Positions 24,957 through 34,202 of a DNA stretch of 64,000 nucleotides are shown piece after piece. The notes beneath the pieces were generated by a model, which searched no databases, was not told the origin of the DNA, and worked only from the letters and a program-made list of their open reading frames with translations. Position 1 is the stretch's first letter, and the number at the start of each line of letters is the position of its first letter. Both the position numbers and the translations under genes were made by a program. Location: NCBI GenBank assembly GCA_965226215.1, contig CBDDCH010000002.1:3162001-3226000 (forward strand). The letters run 5' to 3'. The stretch comes from G963668345 sp965226215 (GTDB taxonomy: Bacteria; Acidobacteriota; Terriglobia; Bryobacterales; UBA6623).

Positions 24957-27416
24957 ATGAACAACAAGCTCTGGCTCTTGGTGGTTCTCTCGGGCATCCT
25001 CTGCCTCACCGCGCCGGCGTATTCCGCTCCCTCGCTCGCCATTCTTCCCGAAAGTGTTCAACTCAGCGGGCCCGAGGCTTGGCAACAGTTACTGGCCGAG
25101 GCTTCACTCGACGGGCGCCAACAAGACTGGACTCACCGTGTGGAGTGGAGGTCCTCCGACCCCAACATCGCTACCGTCGGGGAGACCGGTTTACTGCGAC
25201 CGGTCTCTGACGGTTCAGCCGTGATCGCCGCGAGAGCGGAGGGAATCAGCACCGAAATTACAGTCACGGTGCAGGGAACCGCGAAGCCGTTTACCTGGAG
25301 TTTTCGTAACCACGTCATCCCCGTGCTGACCAAAATGGGATGCAATCAAGGAGCTTGCCACGGCGCACTAGCCGGGAAGAACGGGTTCAAGCTGACTCTC
25401 CGGGGCTACGATCCGGCGGCCGACCACTGGGCGTTGACGCGCGAGTCCGTGGCGCGCCGTGTCACCTTGGCCGATCCCGCCTCTAGTTTGATGCTTCTGA
25501 AACCGACAGCAGCGATTCCACATGGCGGCGGGAAGCGATTCGATCCCGACTCGCTGGAATACCGCGTGATCGCCGAGTGGATCGCCGCCGGGGCTCCAGC
25601 TCCAAGACCTGATGCGCCGGACGTAATCGGCCTTGATGCCTACCCACGGGCCGTCACGCTTGAACCCGGCGCCACTCAGCGGGTGGTGGTCAACGCCAGG
25701 TATTCCGACGGCCGTGTCGCCGATGTATCCCGTTGGGCGAAATACGCAACCACCGACGAGGCCATAGCTTCGGTGGACGACACCGGAATGGTGACCATGA
25801 CGGGCCACGGCGAAGTCGCCATTACGGTCTGGTATTCGAGCAAAGTACGGGATTCGCGTTTGACCGTCCCCTTTCCGAATGAAATCTCCGAAGACGACTT
25901 CCGTAGCTTCCCCCGCAACAACTTCGTTGATGATTTTGTCTTGGCAAAGCTCAAGAAACTGAGAATCGCTCCTTCTCGTCCCGCCACTGATTCCGAGTTC
26001 ATTCGCCGTGCCTTCCTCGACGCAACCGGAACCCTGCCGACCGCCGAAGAAGTCGAGCAGTTCCTGGACGACACTTCGCCCGGCAAACGCATCCGGCTCA
26101 TCGACAGTCTCCTGGAACGCGACGAATTCGTGGACTATTGGGCCTATAAATGGTCGGACCTCCTCCTTGTTTCGAGTGAAAACCTGGAGAAGACGGCCAT
26201 GTGGGATTTCTATAACTGGATCCGCGACGCCGTCAAAACCAACAAACCGTGGGACGATTTCGCGCGCGAAATACTCACTTCTTCGGGCAGTACGCGGCGT
26301 CATCCGGCCTTGAACTACTTCGTTATCCACCAGGAAACGGCCGAGCTGGCGGAGAACGTCACGCAGGCCTTTATGGGCCAACGGCTTATGTGTGCCCGCT
26401 GTCACAATCACCCGCTGGAGAAGTGGACCCAGACCCAGTACTACCGCTTCGCCAACCTCTTCGCACGTATAGCCATCAAAGATGGACGCGAGCTAGGCGA
26501 CTCGATTGTGTTTGCCAAATCAAGTGGAGACATCCCCCACCCCCGCCTGCTGCGGCCGCTTCCACCTACGCCTCTCGATGGAGAGCCATTGCCCCTCGAC
26601 TCCCCCGAAGACCGTCGGCTCCACCTGGCCCGCTGGCTGACCAGTTCTGAGAACCCCTACTTCGCCCGTAACTTGGTCAGTCGAGTATGGGCAAATTTCT
26701 TTGCGCGAGGGTTGGTGTTTCCCGAAGACGATTTGCGGGCTACGAATCCAGCCTCTAACGAAGAACTCCTCAGCGCGCTGGTCAAAGACTTCGTCGATCA
26801 CGACTTCGACGTAAAACACCTAATCCGGACGATTATGAATTCCGGGACTTACCAGCTGGCGTCTGAGCCGAGCGCAACGAACCAAACGGACAACAAGTAC
26901 TACTCGAAATACATCGTTAAGCGCCTTTCCGCCGAGGTGATCCTGGATGCCTACTCCCAGATTACCGGCGTGCCGTCTGAATTCGAGGGCTATCCGCGCG
27001 GCATGCGAGCTCTCGAGTTGCCGGATGTTGAAATCGACTCCCAGTTCTTGGACTCTTTTGGCCGGCCTGATCGCCTTGTATGCGACGTTAAGGAACGTTC
27101 GTCCGACCCGAGCGTGGCTCAGGCTCTTCATGTGATCAATGGAGACACCCTGAATGGCAAGCTGCGCAGCCGGGAAAGCAGCATCAACTTGTTCTTGAAG
27201 CTCGAGCTGTCCGACAGCCGGATCTTGGAACACGTGTTTCTGTCGGCCTTCAGTCGATATCCAACAGAGTCTGAGAGAGAGAGCATTCTCGCCGCGCTGA
27301 GGGAATCCCGCCAGGAAGAAGGTCCCGTCGAGGCTCGCCGGCAAGCACGTCGCGAGGCCCTGCAGGACATGCTCTGGGCGCTCCTGACCAAAAAGGAATT
27401 TCTCTTTAACCACTGA
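24957..27416 (+). CDS. DUF1549/DUF1553 domain protein with Big-2-like and heme-type motifs
   Basis: The frame opens at 24651 but the ATG at 24957, with AAGGAGG 11 nt upstream and a signal peptide right after it (LWLLVVLSGILCLTAPAYSA), is the credible start: 819 residues. An Ig-like Big-2 domain covers about 28-105. CNQGACHG (129-136) is the first cytochrome-like motif. DUF1549 follows with a true CxxCH (MCARCHNHP, residues 479-483), and DUF1553 forms the C-terminus (NLVSRVWANFFARGLV, then VKRLSAEVILDAYSQITG). It is probably an exported, possibly heme-binding protein working with its DUF1501 neighbour; role unproven. Confidence 0.9.
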   Translation: MNNKLWLLVVLSGILCLTAPAYSAPSLAILPESVQLSGPEAWQQLLAEASLDGRQQDWTHRVEWRSSDPNIATVGETGLLRPVSDGSAVIAARAEGISTEITVTVQGTAKPFTWSFRNHVIPVLTKMGCNQGACHGALAGKNGFKLTLRGYDPAADHWALTRESVARRVTLADPASSLMLLKPTAAIPHGGGKRFDPDSLEYRVIAEWIAAGAPAPRPDAPDVIGLDAYPRAVTLEPGATQRVVVNARYSDGRVADVSRWAKYATTDEAIASVDDTGMVTMTGHGEVAITVWYSSKVRDSRLTVPFPNEISEDDFRSFPRNNFVDDFVLAKLKKLRIAPSRPATDSEFIRRAFLDATGTLPTAEEVEQFLDDTSPGKRIRLIDSLLERDEFVDYWAYKWSDLLLVSSENLEKTAMWDFYNWIRDAVKTNKPWDDFAREILTSSGSTRRHPALNYFVIHQETAELAENVTQAFMGQRLMCARCHNHPLEKWTQTQYYRFANLFARIAIKDGRELGDSIVFAKSSGDIPHPRLLRPLPPTPLDGEPLPLDSPEDRRLHLARWLTSSENPYFARNLVSRVWANFFARGLVFPEDDLRATNPASNEELLSALVKDFVDHDFDVKHLIRTIMNSGTYQLASEPSATNQTDNKYYSKYIVKRLSAEVILDAYSQITGVPSEFEGYPRGMRALELPDVEIDSQFLDSFGRPDRLVCDVKERSSDPSVAQALHVINGDTLNGKLRSRESSINLFLKLELSDSRILEHVFLSAFSRYPTESERESILAALRESRQEEGPVEARRQARREALQDMLWALLTKKEFLFNH

Positions 27417-28762
27417 TGTCGACTAAGCTTCGCCAAATGCCTTTCGTTTGCGCCGCATGGCTGACGCTTGGGCCGCTCGGCTCGTCGGCAGCTGAAGATA
27501 GGCCCTCATTTGCGAAAGATATCGCTCCCCTTCTCGCCACAAACTGCGTTGCATGCCACGCAGGCAGTGCCAAGATGGGCGGTCTCGGACTCGACACTTT
27601 CGAAGACCTACAGCGGGGCGGCAGCCACGGAAAGGCAGTGATTCCCGGAGACAGCGAAGGTAGCCGCCTCTATCGGATGGTCGCCGGCAACCTGGAGCCC
27701 GCGATGCCCTTTGGGGGCGGAAGACTCCCGGCCGAGCAGATTGATCTCATCAAACGGTGGATCGATGCAGGAGCTGTTGGCCCCCAGCCTGGTGAAACCG
27801 CGAGCGCAAAGCAAACTCCCGTCGAACGAAAGAAGATCGAGCCAACCTCCCCAGTAAAGGCCCAGATATTTTCGTTAGCCTACCGGCCAGACGGCCAAAT
27901 GCTCGCCTTGGGCGGCTTTCAACTCGTGCGACTGGCTAGCGCCTCGACGGGTAAGATGCATACGACTCTCGAAGGCATGCAAGAAGTCGTTCGAAGCGTA
28001 GCTTTTTCCCCGGACGGACGGTTGCTGGCTGCCGCGGGCGGGCTGCCGGCCAGAAGCGGCGAAGTCAAAATCTGGGATGTCGCCTCGAGCGAGCTGCTGC
28101 TAACCATCCAAGGCCACGCCGACACCATCTATGCCACCGTGTTTTCGCCGGATGGCAGCATCCTGGCAACCTCCAGCTATGACCGTTTGATCAAATTGTG
28201 GGACGTTGACTCCGGAAAAGAACTCCGTACCTTGAAAGACCACATCGACGCCGTCTACGCGCTGGCATTCACGCCGGACGGGAAGTGGTTGCTCTCCGGG
28301 GCAGCCGACCGCTCGCTGAAGATTTGGGACGTATCGAGTGGAGAACGCCTCTACACCGTGAGTGATCCCCTCGAGGGTATCAACGCCATCACAATCCATC
28401 CCTCGGGAAAGCTGGTAGCCGCGGGCGGTCTGGATCGAACCATCCGTATCTGGGAGTTGGGCGAAAAGGAAGGCAGGTTGCTACGCTCGCTCATCGCCCA
28501 CGAGGGTCCTATCCTTCAGATAGCCTTTTCCCCCGACGGAGAAAAGCTGGTTACCGCCTCAACCGACGGCACCATCAAGGTCTTTCGGTCCGACGATCTG
28601 GCTGAACTGAAGATCCTCTCCGCGCAGCCAGACTGGGTCATGTCTCTGCGATTCTCGCCCGACGGCAGCCGATTGGCCGCCGGCCGGTTTGACGGGTCGC
28701 TAAGCATCTACGATCTCGACAATTACAAGGATCAACTGGACACACTACGAGCTTCGAGGTGA
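27416..28762 (+). CDS. Planctomycete-type cytochrome c domain fused to WD40 propeller
   Basis: A 448-residue exported protein. After a signal region, FAKDIAPLLATNCVACHAGS (CxxCH at residues 44-48) and PGDSEGSRLYRMVAG, PMPFGGGRLPAEQIDLIKRW-like blocks define a PSCyt1 cytochrome domain. From residue about 140 there are WD40 repeats such as VAFSPDGRLLAAAGG, TVFSPDGSILATSSYDRLIK, AFTPDGKWLLSGAADRSLKI and IAFSPDGEKLVTASTDGTIK. Its ATG overlaps the previous stop by one base, so it is translationally coupled to the DUF1549/1553 gene. It may be an electron-transfer or assembly partner. Confidence 0.9.
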   Translation: MSTKLRQMPFVCAAWLTLGPLGSSAAEDRPSFAKDIAPLLATNCVACHAGSAKMGGLGLDTFEDLQRGGSHGKAVIPGDSEGSRLYRMVAGNLEPAMPFGGGRLPAEQIDLIKRWIDAGAVGPQPGETASAKQTPVERKKIEPTSPVKAQIFSLAYRPDGQMLALGGFQLVRLASASTGKMHTTLEGMQEVVRSVAFSPDGRLLAAAGGLPARSGEVKIWDVASSELLLTIQGHADTIYATVFSPDGSILATSSYDRLIKLWDVDSGKELRTLKDHIDAVYALAFTPDGKWLLSGAADRSLKIWDVSSGERLYTVSDPLEGINAITIHPSGKLVAAGGLDRTIRIWELGEKEGRLLRSLIAHEGPILQIAFSPDGEKLVTASTDGTIKVFRSDDLAELKILSAQPDWVMSLRFSPDGSRLAAGRFDGSLSIYDLDNYKDQLDTLRASR

Positions 28763-28767
28763 CTGCC

Positions 28768-31221
28768 ATGAAAAAGGTCATCATCTTTGTCTGTCTAACT
28801 CTTCTAGCGCGGGCCGATCCGGTAGTCGATCATCCCAGCGGCAACCGCGCGACACCACCGACCATCGAGTCCGTTTCGCCGCGCGCCGTCTCTCGCGGCA
28901 TCTCCCAGGAACTCAAGATCGAGGGCTTCAACCTGGCCGGCACCCGAGCGATTTACTTCAGCGAGCCGGGCGTGGAGGCTCGAATCCGCAGCGTCAAAGA
29001 GCTGCCGGCCGTGCCGGAGGAAGTGCGCCTAGGCACGGGTGGGCTGCCCTCTACGATCGATCTGGGACCACTGCCGTCAAGGTATGAGGTTGCGGTCGAA
29101 CTCGACATCCCCCCAGACGCCCCCATTGGCATCCTCCGCTTTCGTCTCGATACACCCATCGGGACCAGCCCGGCCGGCAAGGTGCTCATCGAACCCTACT
29201 ACGGTGAACGGCCCGATGCGGAACCGAACAACGGCCCGAAGACCGCCACCAAAACATTCTTGCCCGCGATTCTGACCGGCGCGATCTCTGTTCCCGGCGA
29301 CGAAGATTACTTCGAGATTACAGTCCGTGAGGGTGAGCAATTGGTCTTTGAAGAAAGCGCATGGATGATCGGTTCCGAGTTCAAGGCTCTCATTGCGATC
29401 CTGACGGCCGATCACGCCGTGGTTCGCGAGTTTGGCCGTGATTACGACGAGGCTTCCAGGCATTGGTTTGCCCATCGGTTTGCGAAAGCCGGGACGTACT
29501 ATGTCCGGCTCTCGGACTACGAAAAGGGCGGCGGCGACAACCGTCTCTATCGCTTGAAGATCGGGAAGTTCCCCATTGTGAAGTCAGCCTACCCGCTCGG
29601 ATTGCAAAGAGGCAAAACCACCGAAATCACCCTGGAAGGGTATAACCTCTCCAGCAAGGAAGTTCCAGTGGCCGGCAAGCCTTCTTGGAGAGACTCCGAC
29701 ACAATATTTCTGCGCCCCGAAGGCCCAGCCGGCAAGAGTGTCAACGAATTGAAGCTGGCGCTGCAAGACTACCAAGAGGTCGAATCAAGCGGGGTCAACA
29801 CCTCGCTCGAGGAGGCTCAAGCCCTCTCTGTACCCCAAACCGTGAATGGCCGCATCGCGTCCCCCACAAGCTCCGGGCCTGTTTCGAATTACTTCCGGTT
29901 CGATGCCCAAAAGGGCCACGAAATTATCCTTGAGGTCAGTGCCGACCGTCTAGGATCCCGGCTTGACTCTTTGCTCCACGTATTCGACGAAAACGGAAAC
30001 CCTATCGAGCGGGCGACTGTCCGAGCGGTCGCGCAAACCAACGTAACACTCCGAAACTGGGAGTCAACCCAACCAGCGATTCGCCTTCAATCTTTCAAGG
30101 ATCTCGTCGCGGGAGACTACGTGATGATGGGCAGCGAGATCACCCGCGTAGCTCGAATACCACGCCAGCCGGATGAGGATACGCCCTTTGCCTCGTTTCC
30201 GCCCACAAGCGCTGGACGAAGCAGCCCCTTCCGCCTCACCGCAAAAAGGCTCTCTTTCTTCGGTACTTCCAGCGAAGGTCAGGCGATGAACACACCGGTT
30301 TACAAAGTGCGGATCCATCCCCCCGGTCAAAAGTTCGCCTCCAACGGCTTGCCTCTAGTTCGGCTGTACTATGCCAACGACGATGGAGGGCCCGCTTACG
30401 GAAGTGACTCACGCCTGCACTTTACAGCCCCCGCCGACGGCTCCTACGTCGTTCGGCTCCAGGATGTGCATGGCGGGGGTGGCGAGGACTACCCCTACCG
30501 GCTGACACTGCGCCGCCCGAGGCCCGACTTTCGGCTGCTTGTCGAGCCGCGAAATCCGAACGTTCCGCGGGGAGGGCAAATTCCGATAGCGGTGCTGGCA
30601 TCCCGCACGGATGACTTCGACGGACCGATCCATGTAACAGTCGAAGACCTCCCTCCCGGTGTGAGCGTAACCGAAGGTGTCATCCCACCTGGCCAGGCGT
30701 CCACGACCCTACTCGCCGCCGCCCAGCCCGGAGCCGAACTGGACCGCGCGGTTCCCTGGAGGGTCAAGGCCACGGCTGACATCGCCGGCCGCCAGGTTAC
30801 CCGCTGGGCCGCACCCGAGGATAACCTCAAGTTCATCTCTCTTTCTCCTCCCGCTGACATCGAACTTGCTGCCAACGCTCGGGAGATCGTCCTTGCACCC
30901 GGCGAAGATATCACAATTACCGTGAGCGCCAAGCGGAAAAACGGCTTTGCCGGCCGGGTACGGGTAGAGGTGCTGAATTTGCCGCCTCATATCGAGATTC
31001 CCGAGATCGGCCTCAGCGCTGTCGTGATCCCGGCAGAAGAAGAAAGCCGCACTTTTCACTTCCGGGCCTTACCGCAAGCGAAGCCGATGGAGCAGTGGAT
31101 TCACCTGGCCGGCCGCGTGCAGACTCGCTCATCGCTTCAAAACTCCTTCGCGGCTGAGCCCATCTTGTTGAAAATTGTTCCAGCCCGTGTTGCTTCCGCC
31201 ACGACCGGTTCAGGGGATTAG
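28768..31221 (+). CDS. Large exported protein with pre-peptidase-like (PPC) domains
   Basis: An 817-residue protein from ATG 28768, preceded by GAGG; a GTG at 28759 is an alternative. A short signal peptide (KKVIIFVCLTLLARA) leads into an IPT-like domain (PTIESVSPRAVSRGISQELKI). PPC-type domains follow around 150-270 (EPNNGPKTATKTF, then GDEDYFEITVREGE) and 350-580 (ANDDGGPAYGSDSRLHFTAP). The C-terminus has Ig-like stretches. No peptidase is present. It is the last member of the DUF1501 block and presumably acts outside the membrane, possibly binding carbohydrate or partner proteins. Confidence 0.85.
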   Translation: MKKVIIFVCLTLLARADPVVDHPSGNRATPPTIESVSPRAVSRGISQELKIEGFNLAGTRAIYFSEPGVEARIRSVKELPAVPEEVRLGTGGLPSTIDLGPLPSRYEVAVELDIPPDAPIGILRFRLDTPIGTSPAGKVLIEPYYGERPDAEPNNGPKTATKTFLPAILTGAISVPGDEDYFEITVREGEQLVFEESAWMIGSEFKALIAILTADHAVVREFGRDYDEASRHWFAHRFAKAGTYYVRLSDYEKGGGDNRLYRLKIGKFPIVKSAYPLGLQRGKTTEITLEGYNLSSKEVPVAGKPSWRDSDTIFLRPEGPAGKSVNELKLALQDYQEVESSGVNTSLEEAQALSVPQTVNGRIASPTSSGPVSNYFRFDAQKGHEIILEVSADRLGSRLDSLLHVFDENGNPIERATVRAVAQTNVTLRNWESTQPAIRLQSFKDLVAGDYVMMGSEITRVARIPRQPDEDTPFASFPPTSAGRSSPFRLTAKRLSFFGTSSEGQAMNTPVYKVRIHPPGQKFASNGLPLVRLYYANDDGGPAYGSDSRLHFTAPADGSYVVRLQDVHGGGGEDYPYRLTLRRPRPDFRLLVEPRNPNVPRGGQIPIAVLASRTDDFDGPIHVTVEDLPPGVSVTEGVIPPGQASTTLLAAAQPGAELDRAVPWRVKATADIAGRQVTRWAAPEDNLKFISLSPPADIELAANAREIVLAPGEDITITVSAKRKNGFAGRVRVEVLNLPPHIEIPEIGLSAVVIPAEEESRTFHFRALPQAKPMEQWIHLAGRVQTRSSLQNSFAAEPILLKIVPARVASATTGSGD

Positions 31222-31244
31222 CGAACGGTCTTCAAGAAAGCTAG

Positions 31245-31439
31245 CCCGCCCTTTCGACGGACCGCCACACGCAGCTACGGTACCTGAAGGGCAAATCGCT
31301 GATTCAGCCAACCGACGCCGGCCGATACACAATTACCTTCGACGGTGTGGACTACGTTGAAGACGCCGGACCCGGCGAATTCCCGGTCTCGCTTCCGCTG
31401 TTAGAAGCGCCTCGCGCGCTTTCCGAAGAATCTACTTAG
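31245..31439 (+). pseudogene. Possible 3' remnant of an exported-protein gene
   Basis: After an in-frame TAG at 31242 a frame of 64 residues runs to TAG 31439. Its content looks coding: SLIQPTDAGRYTITFDGVDY and EDAGPGEFPVSLPLLEAP. There is no start codon or ribosome site. It lies 23 bp after the PPC gene in the same direction and may be the tail of a lost further gene of that block. Low certainty. Confidence 0.3.
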
Positions 31440-31453
31440 GCGAACCGCGCAAG

Positions 31454-32560
31454 CTAATCCGCCGTCAACGAACTCGACTCCACACAGTGCTCCTCGGCAG
31501 CCTGTGGGGTAAAACGTACTCCGTGCCCAGGAGATTGCGTGGGATAGGCATAGCCCTCTTCCACTCGCACCGGCTCTTCCACAAAGCGGTCCAGGAACGG
31601 GAAATGTTCCAACAGAATGGCATTGGGAACCGCGCACACCAAATGAACGTGCAACTCCATCAGGAAATGCGGAACAACAACCGTGTTAAAGCTGTGGGCC
31701 GTATTGGCAACCCGCAGCCACTCCGTGACCCCACCTACCCGGGCAACATCCGGCTGTAGAATCGACGCCGCGTCGCGAGCCAAGTATTCCTTGAAAGCGT
31801 ATCGGTTGTAGAGATTTTCGCCGACGGCGATCGGTATGGGCGTGCTGCTGCACAACCTGCGGTGGCCCGCGATGTCGTCCGCCTCGATCGGTTCTTCCAA
31901 CCAAAAAATGCCGAATTCTTCGAACAAACGAGCCCGCGCAATGGCTTCCCACGCCGTCCAGTGCAGATTGGCATCGACCATGAGTTTCATGTCGTCGCCG
32001 ATGGCCTTTCTAACAGCGCGAAGGCGAGCCACGTCTTCGGACCGCTTCTCCTTGCCGACCTTAATCTTGACGCCGAAAAACCCCTCCTCGAGGCGGCGAC
32101 AGGAGTTGTGTACTAGCTCGTCTTGGGTATGATTCAACCAGCCCCCGTCGGTGTCGTAACAGGGAATCCTGGACCGAGACCCCCCAAGAAACTTGAAAAG
32201 AGGTTGCTGAGCCCGCTTCGCCTTGAGATCCCACAACGCAATGTCTACAGCTGACTGCGCCAGTGAAAACAGCCCCTGGCGGCCCACCCAGTGTAGAGCC
32301 CACCACATCTTCTCCCAAAGCCGTTCGATATCCGCGGCATCCTCACCTAGAATCAGCGGCGCCACGTCGTCGTCAAGCAACCTTTTTGTCGCCCGACCTG
32401 CGCGACCGATTGTGTAGGTAAGACCTAAACCCGAAATCCCCTCGTCGGTGTGAAGCGTCGCGGTAATGATCTCCATAGACTCCATTTGCTGAATGGCGTC
32501 GACGATTTTGCGGTCAGGGGGGAAGCGATACAGTGCGGTGTCGATGCGGGTGATTTTCAC
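31454..32560 (-). CDS. Mandelate racemase/enolase-superfamily dehydratase or racemase
   Basis: A 368-residue enolase-superfamily enzyme from GTG 32560, preceded by GGGAG; another GTG at 32593 would add 11 residues. The capping domain is followed by a barrel with the KxK pair in GVKIKVGK, metal ligands in MVDANLHW (Asp), WLEEPIEADD (Glu) and IAVGENLY (Glu), then LQPDVARVGGVTEW and a His in VVVPHFLMELH. The KxK plus His pattern fits the mandelate racemase subgroup, which acts on 2-hydroxy or sugar acids. Which acid is unknown. It stands alone, convergent with the preceding operon. Confidence 0.88.
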   Translation of the reverse strand: MKITRIDTALYRFPPDRKIVDAIQQMESMEIITATLHTDEGISGLGLTYTIGRAGRATKRLLDDDVAPLILGEDAADIERLWEKMWWALHWVGRQGLFSLAQSAVDIALWDLKAKRAQQPLFKFLGGSRSRIPCYDTDGGWLNHTQDELVHNSCRRLEEGFFGVKIKVGKEKRSEDVARLRAVRKAIGDDMKLMVDANLHWTAWEAIARARLFEEFGIFWLEEPIEADDIAGHRRLCSSTPIPIAVGENLYNRYAFKEYLARDAASILQPDVARVGGVTEWLRVANTAHSFNTVVVPHFLMELHVHLVCAVPNAILLEHFPFLDRFVEEPVRVEEGYAYPTQSPGHGVRFTPQAAEEHCVESSSLTAD

Positions 32561-32942
32561 AATCTCATTCTCCCTGTCTGCGGAGTGTCGCACTCAACGC
32601 CTTGGCGACACCGTCATGACTGCCGGATCGCGGAAACGTCCCTCGAGGACCAGTTTTTAGCCCCACCATCGTACCACCCGATCTCCTTCGTCGGCCCTGA
32701 ACCGCTCCCGCAGCAAGGAAACATCTCGAGTCGTTATATAGCACGTATTTGGGCAACAACTGGGTCGCGGTAGTCGCTTCCGCTACTGCTTTGTTTCCAC
32801 TATGGGATAGACAACTAAAATCGGTGACTGTGCCCATTTTTTGCAGGCCCACGGGCTGCAGCGCCGGAAACCCCTAATCCCACCGCATCCTTCCACCAAA
32901 GGTATCGTTGCCTGTCAAGTCTCTTCTTCACTGAGGAACCAC
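32561..32942. other. Gene-free stretch downstream of pgk
   Basis: About 380 bp. No supported gene, repeat or terminator; frames lack domains. It contains the promoter region of the racemase-like gene and the 3' flank of pgk. Confidence 0.55.
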
Positions 32943-34133
32943 TCACCCGAGCCCTCCTAGCGCTTCGACCCCCGGCAGTTTTCGTCCCGCGAGGAACTCC
33001 AACGACGCTCCACCACCTGTCGAAATGTGAGTAATCCGCTCGCGGACATCTGCGACCCGAATTGCCTTTTCCGAATCGCCGCCGCCCACAATGCTCGTTC
33101 CTTGGGACCTAGCGACGGCCTTGGCGACTTCCACCGTCCCTTGGCGGAAAGGTTCAACCTCAAAAACCCCCATCGGCCCGTTCCAGACGATGGTTCGCGC
33201 CTTGCCGATTTCGGTGCTGTACGCCTCAATAGTCCGAGGCCCGATGTCGAGTCCCTTCCAACCTTCCGGGATCGGCTGGCCCAGCCCGTCGACGATTCTG
33301 ATTTCGGTGTGCGGCTCGATCTTCTGTGCGATGCGGTGGTCAACCGGAAGCAGCAGTTTGTCGCCAGCTCTCGTCATAACGTCGAGGGCAACGTCGAGCT
33401 TGTCATGCTCCACGAGGGAATCCCCCACCGCCAGGCCCTGCGCCTTAAGAAATGTGTACGTCATCGCCCCGCCAATAAGAATTCGATCCGCCAAACCCAC
33501 GAAGTTCTCTAGCACGTCAATCTTGCCTGAAATCTTAGCCCCGCCAACAATCGCCACGTAAGGCCGCGTGGGGTTCTTCACCGCCATCGAAAGGTGACGC
33601 AGCTCCTTCTCCATCAATAAACCGGCGGCGGCCTCTCCGACATGCGCTACCATTCCGACCGTAGAAGCGTGAGCCCGATGTGCAGCTCCAAAGGCATCGT
33701 TTACATAGCAGTCGCACAACGCTGCCAACTGCTTCGCGAAATCAGGGTCGTTCGCCTCCTCCTGAGCGTGAAACCGCAAGTTCTCGAGCAAGACAACGTC
33801 TCCTGGGATTGCCGCATCGCTCATCCGCGCCGCCTCCACGCCCACACAGTCCGGTGCCATCTTCACGGCTCGGCCAAGCAATTCCGCTAGGCACAAAGCC
33901 ACGGGCGCTAGACTCATCTTCGAATTGCGCCTGCCTTTTGGACGCCCAAGGTGCGATGCGAGAATGACAACTGCACCCTTTTCGAGCGCCAGGCGGATTG
34001 TCGGCAGCGCGGCCTGGATGCGAGTGTCACTGCTGATCGTTTCCCCGCTTTCGTCGAGCGGAACATTGAAATCCACCCGGATGAATACACGCTTGCGAGA
34101 GAGATCAAGATCCCGAATTGTTCGGTACGCCAT
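32943..34133 (-). CDS. pgk: Phosphoglycerate kinase
   Basis: It transfers phosphate between 1,3-bisphosphoglycerate and ADP in glycolysis. The 396-residue length is standard. Signatures: RVFIRVDFNVPLD, the substrate site ILASHLGRPKG, LLENLRFHAQEE, VGGAKISGKIDVL, the nucleotide region WNGPMGVFE, VGGGDSEKA and the C-terminal STGGGASLEFLAG. It follows gap by 69 bp on the same strand, the usual gap-pgk order, with no tpiA after it. Confidence 0.97.
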   Translation of the reverse strand: MAYRTIRDLDLSRKRVFIRVDFNVPLDESGETISSDTRIQAALPTIRLALEKGAVVILASHLGRPKGRRNSKMSLAPVALCLAELLGRAVKMAPDCVGVEAARMSDAAIPGDVVLLENLRFHAQEEANDPDFAKQLAALCDCYVNDAFGAAHRAHASTVGMVAHVGEAAAGLLMEKELRHLSMAVKNPTRPYVAIVGGAKISGKIDVLENFVGLADRILIGGAMTYTFLKAQGLAVGDSLVEHDKLDVALDVMTRAGDKLLLPVDHRIAQKIEPHTEIRIVDGLGQPIPEGWKGLDIGPRTIEAYSTEIGKARTIVWNGPMGVFEVEPFRQGTVEVAKAVARSQGTSIVGGGDSEKAIRVADVRERITHISTGGGASLEFLAGRKLPGVEALGGLG

Positions 34134-34202
34134 AAGAGGACGAGGGACCGGGCCGCACCCGTAGGCAAAACTGTTTCGCGCGAGCCCCTCAGAGGCGGGC
34201 GA

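Noticed and set aside
25368..26411. 347-residue minus-strand frame
   Set aside because: Antisense shadow of the DUF1549/1553 gene in a GC-rich region.
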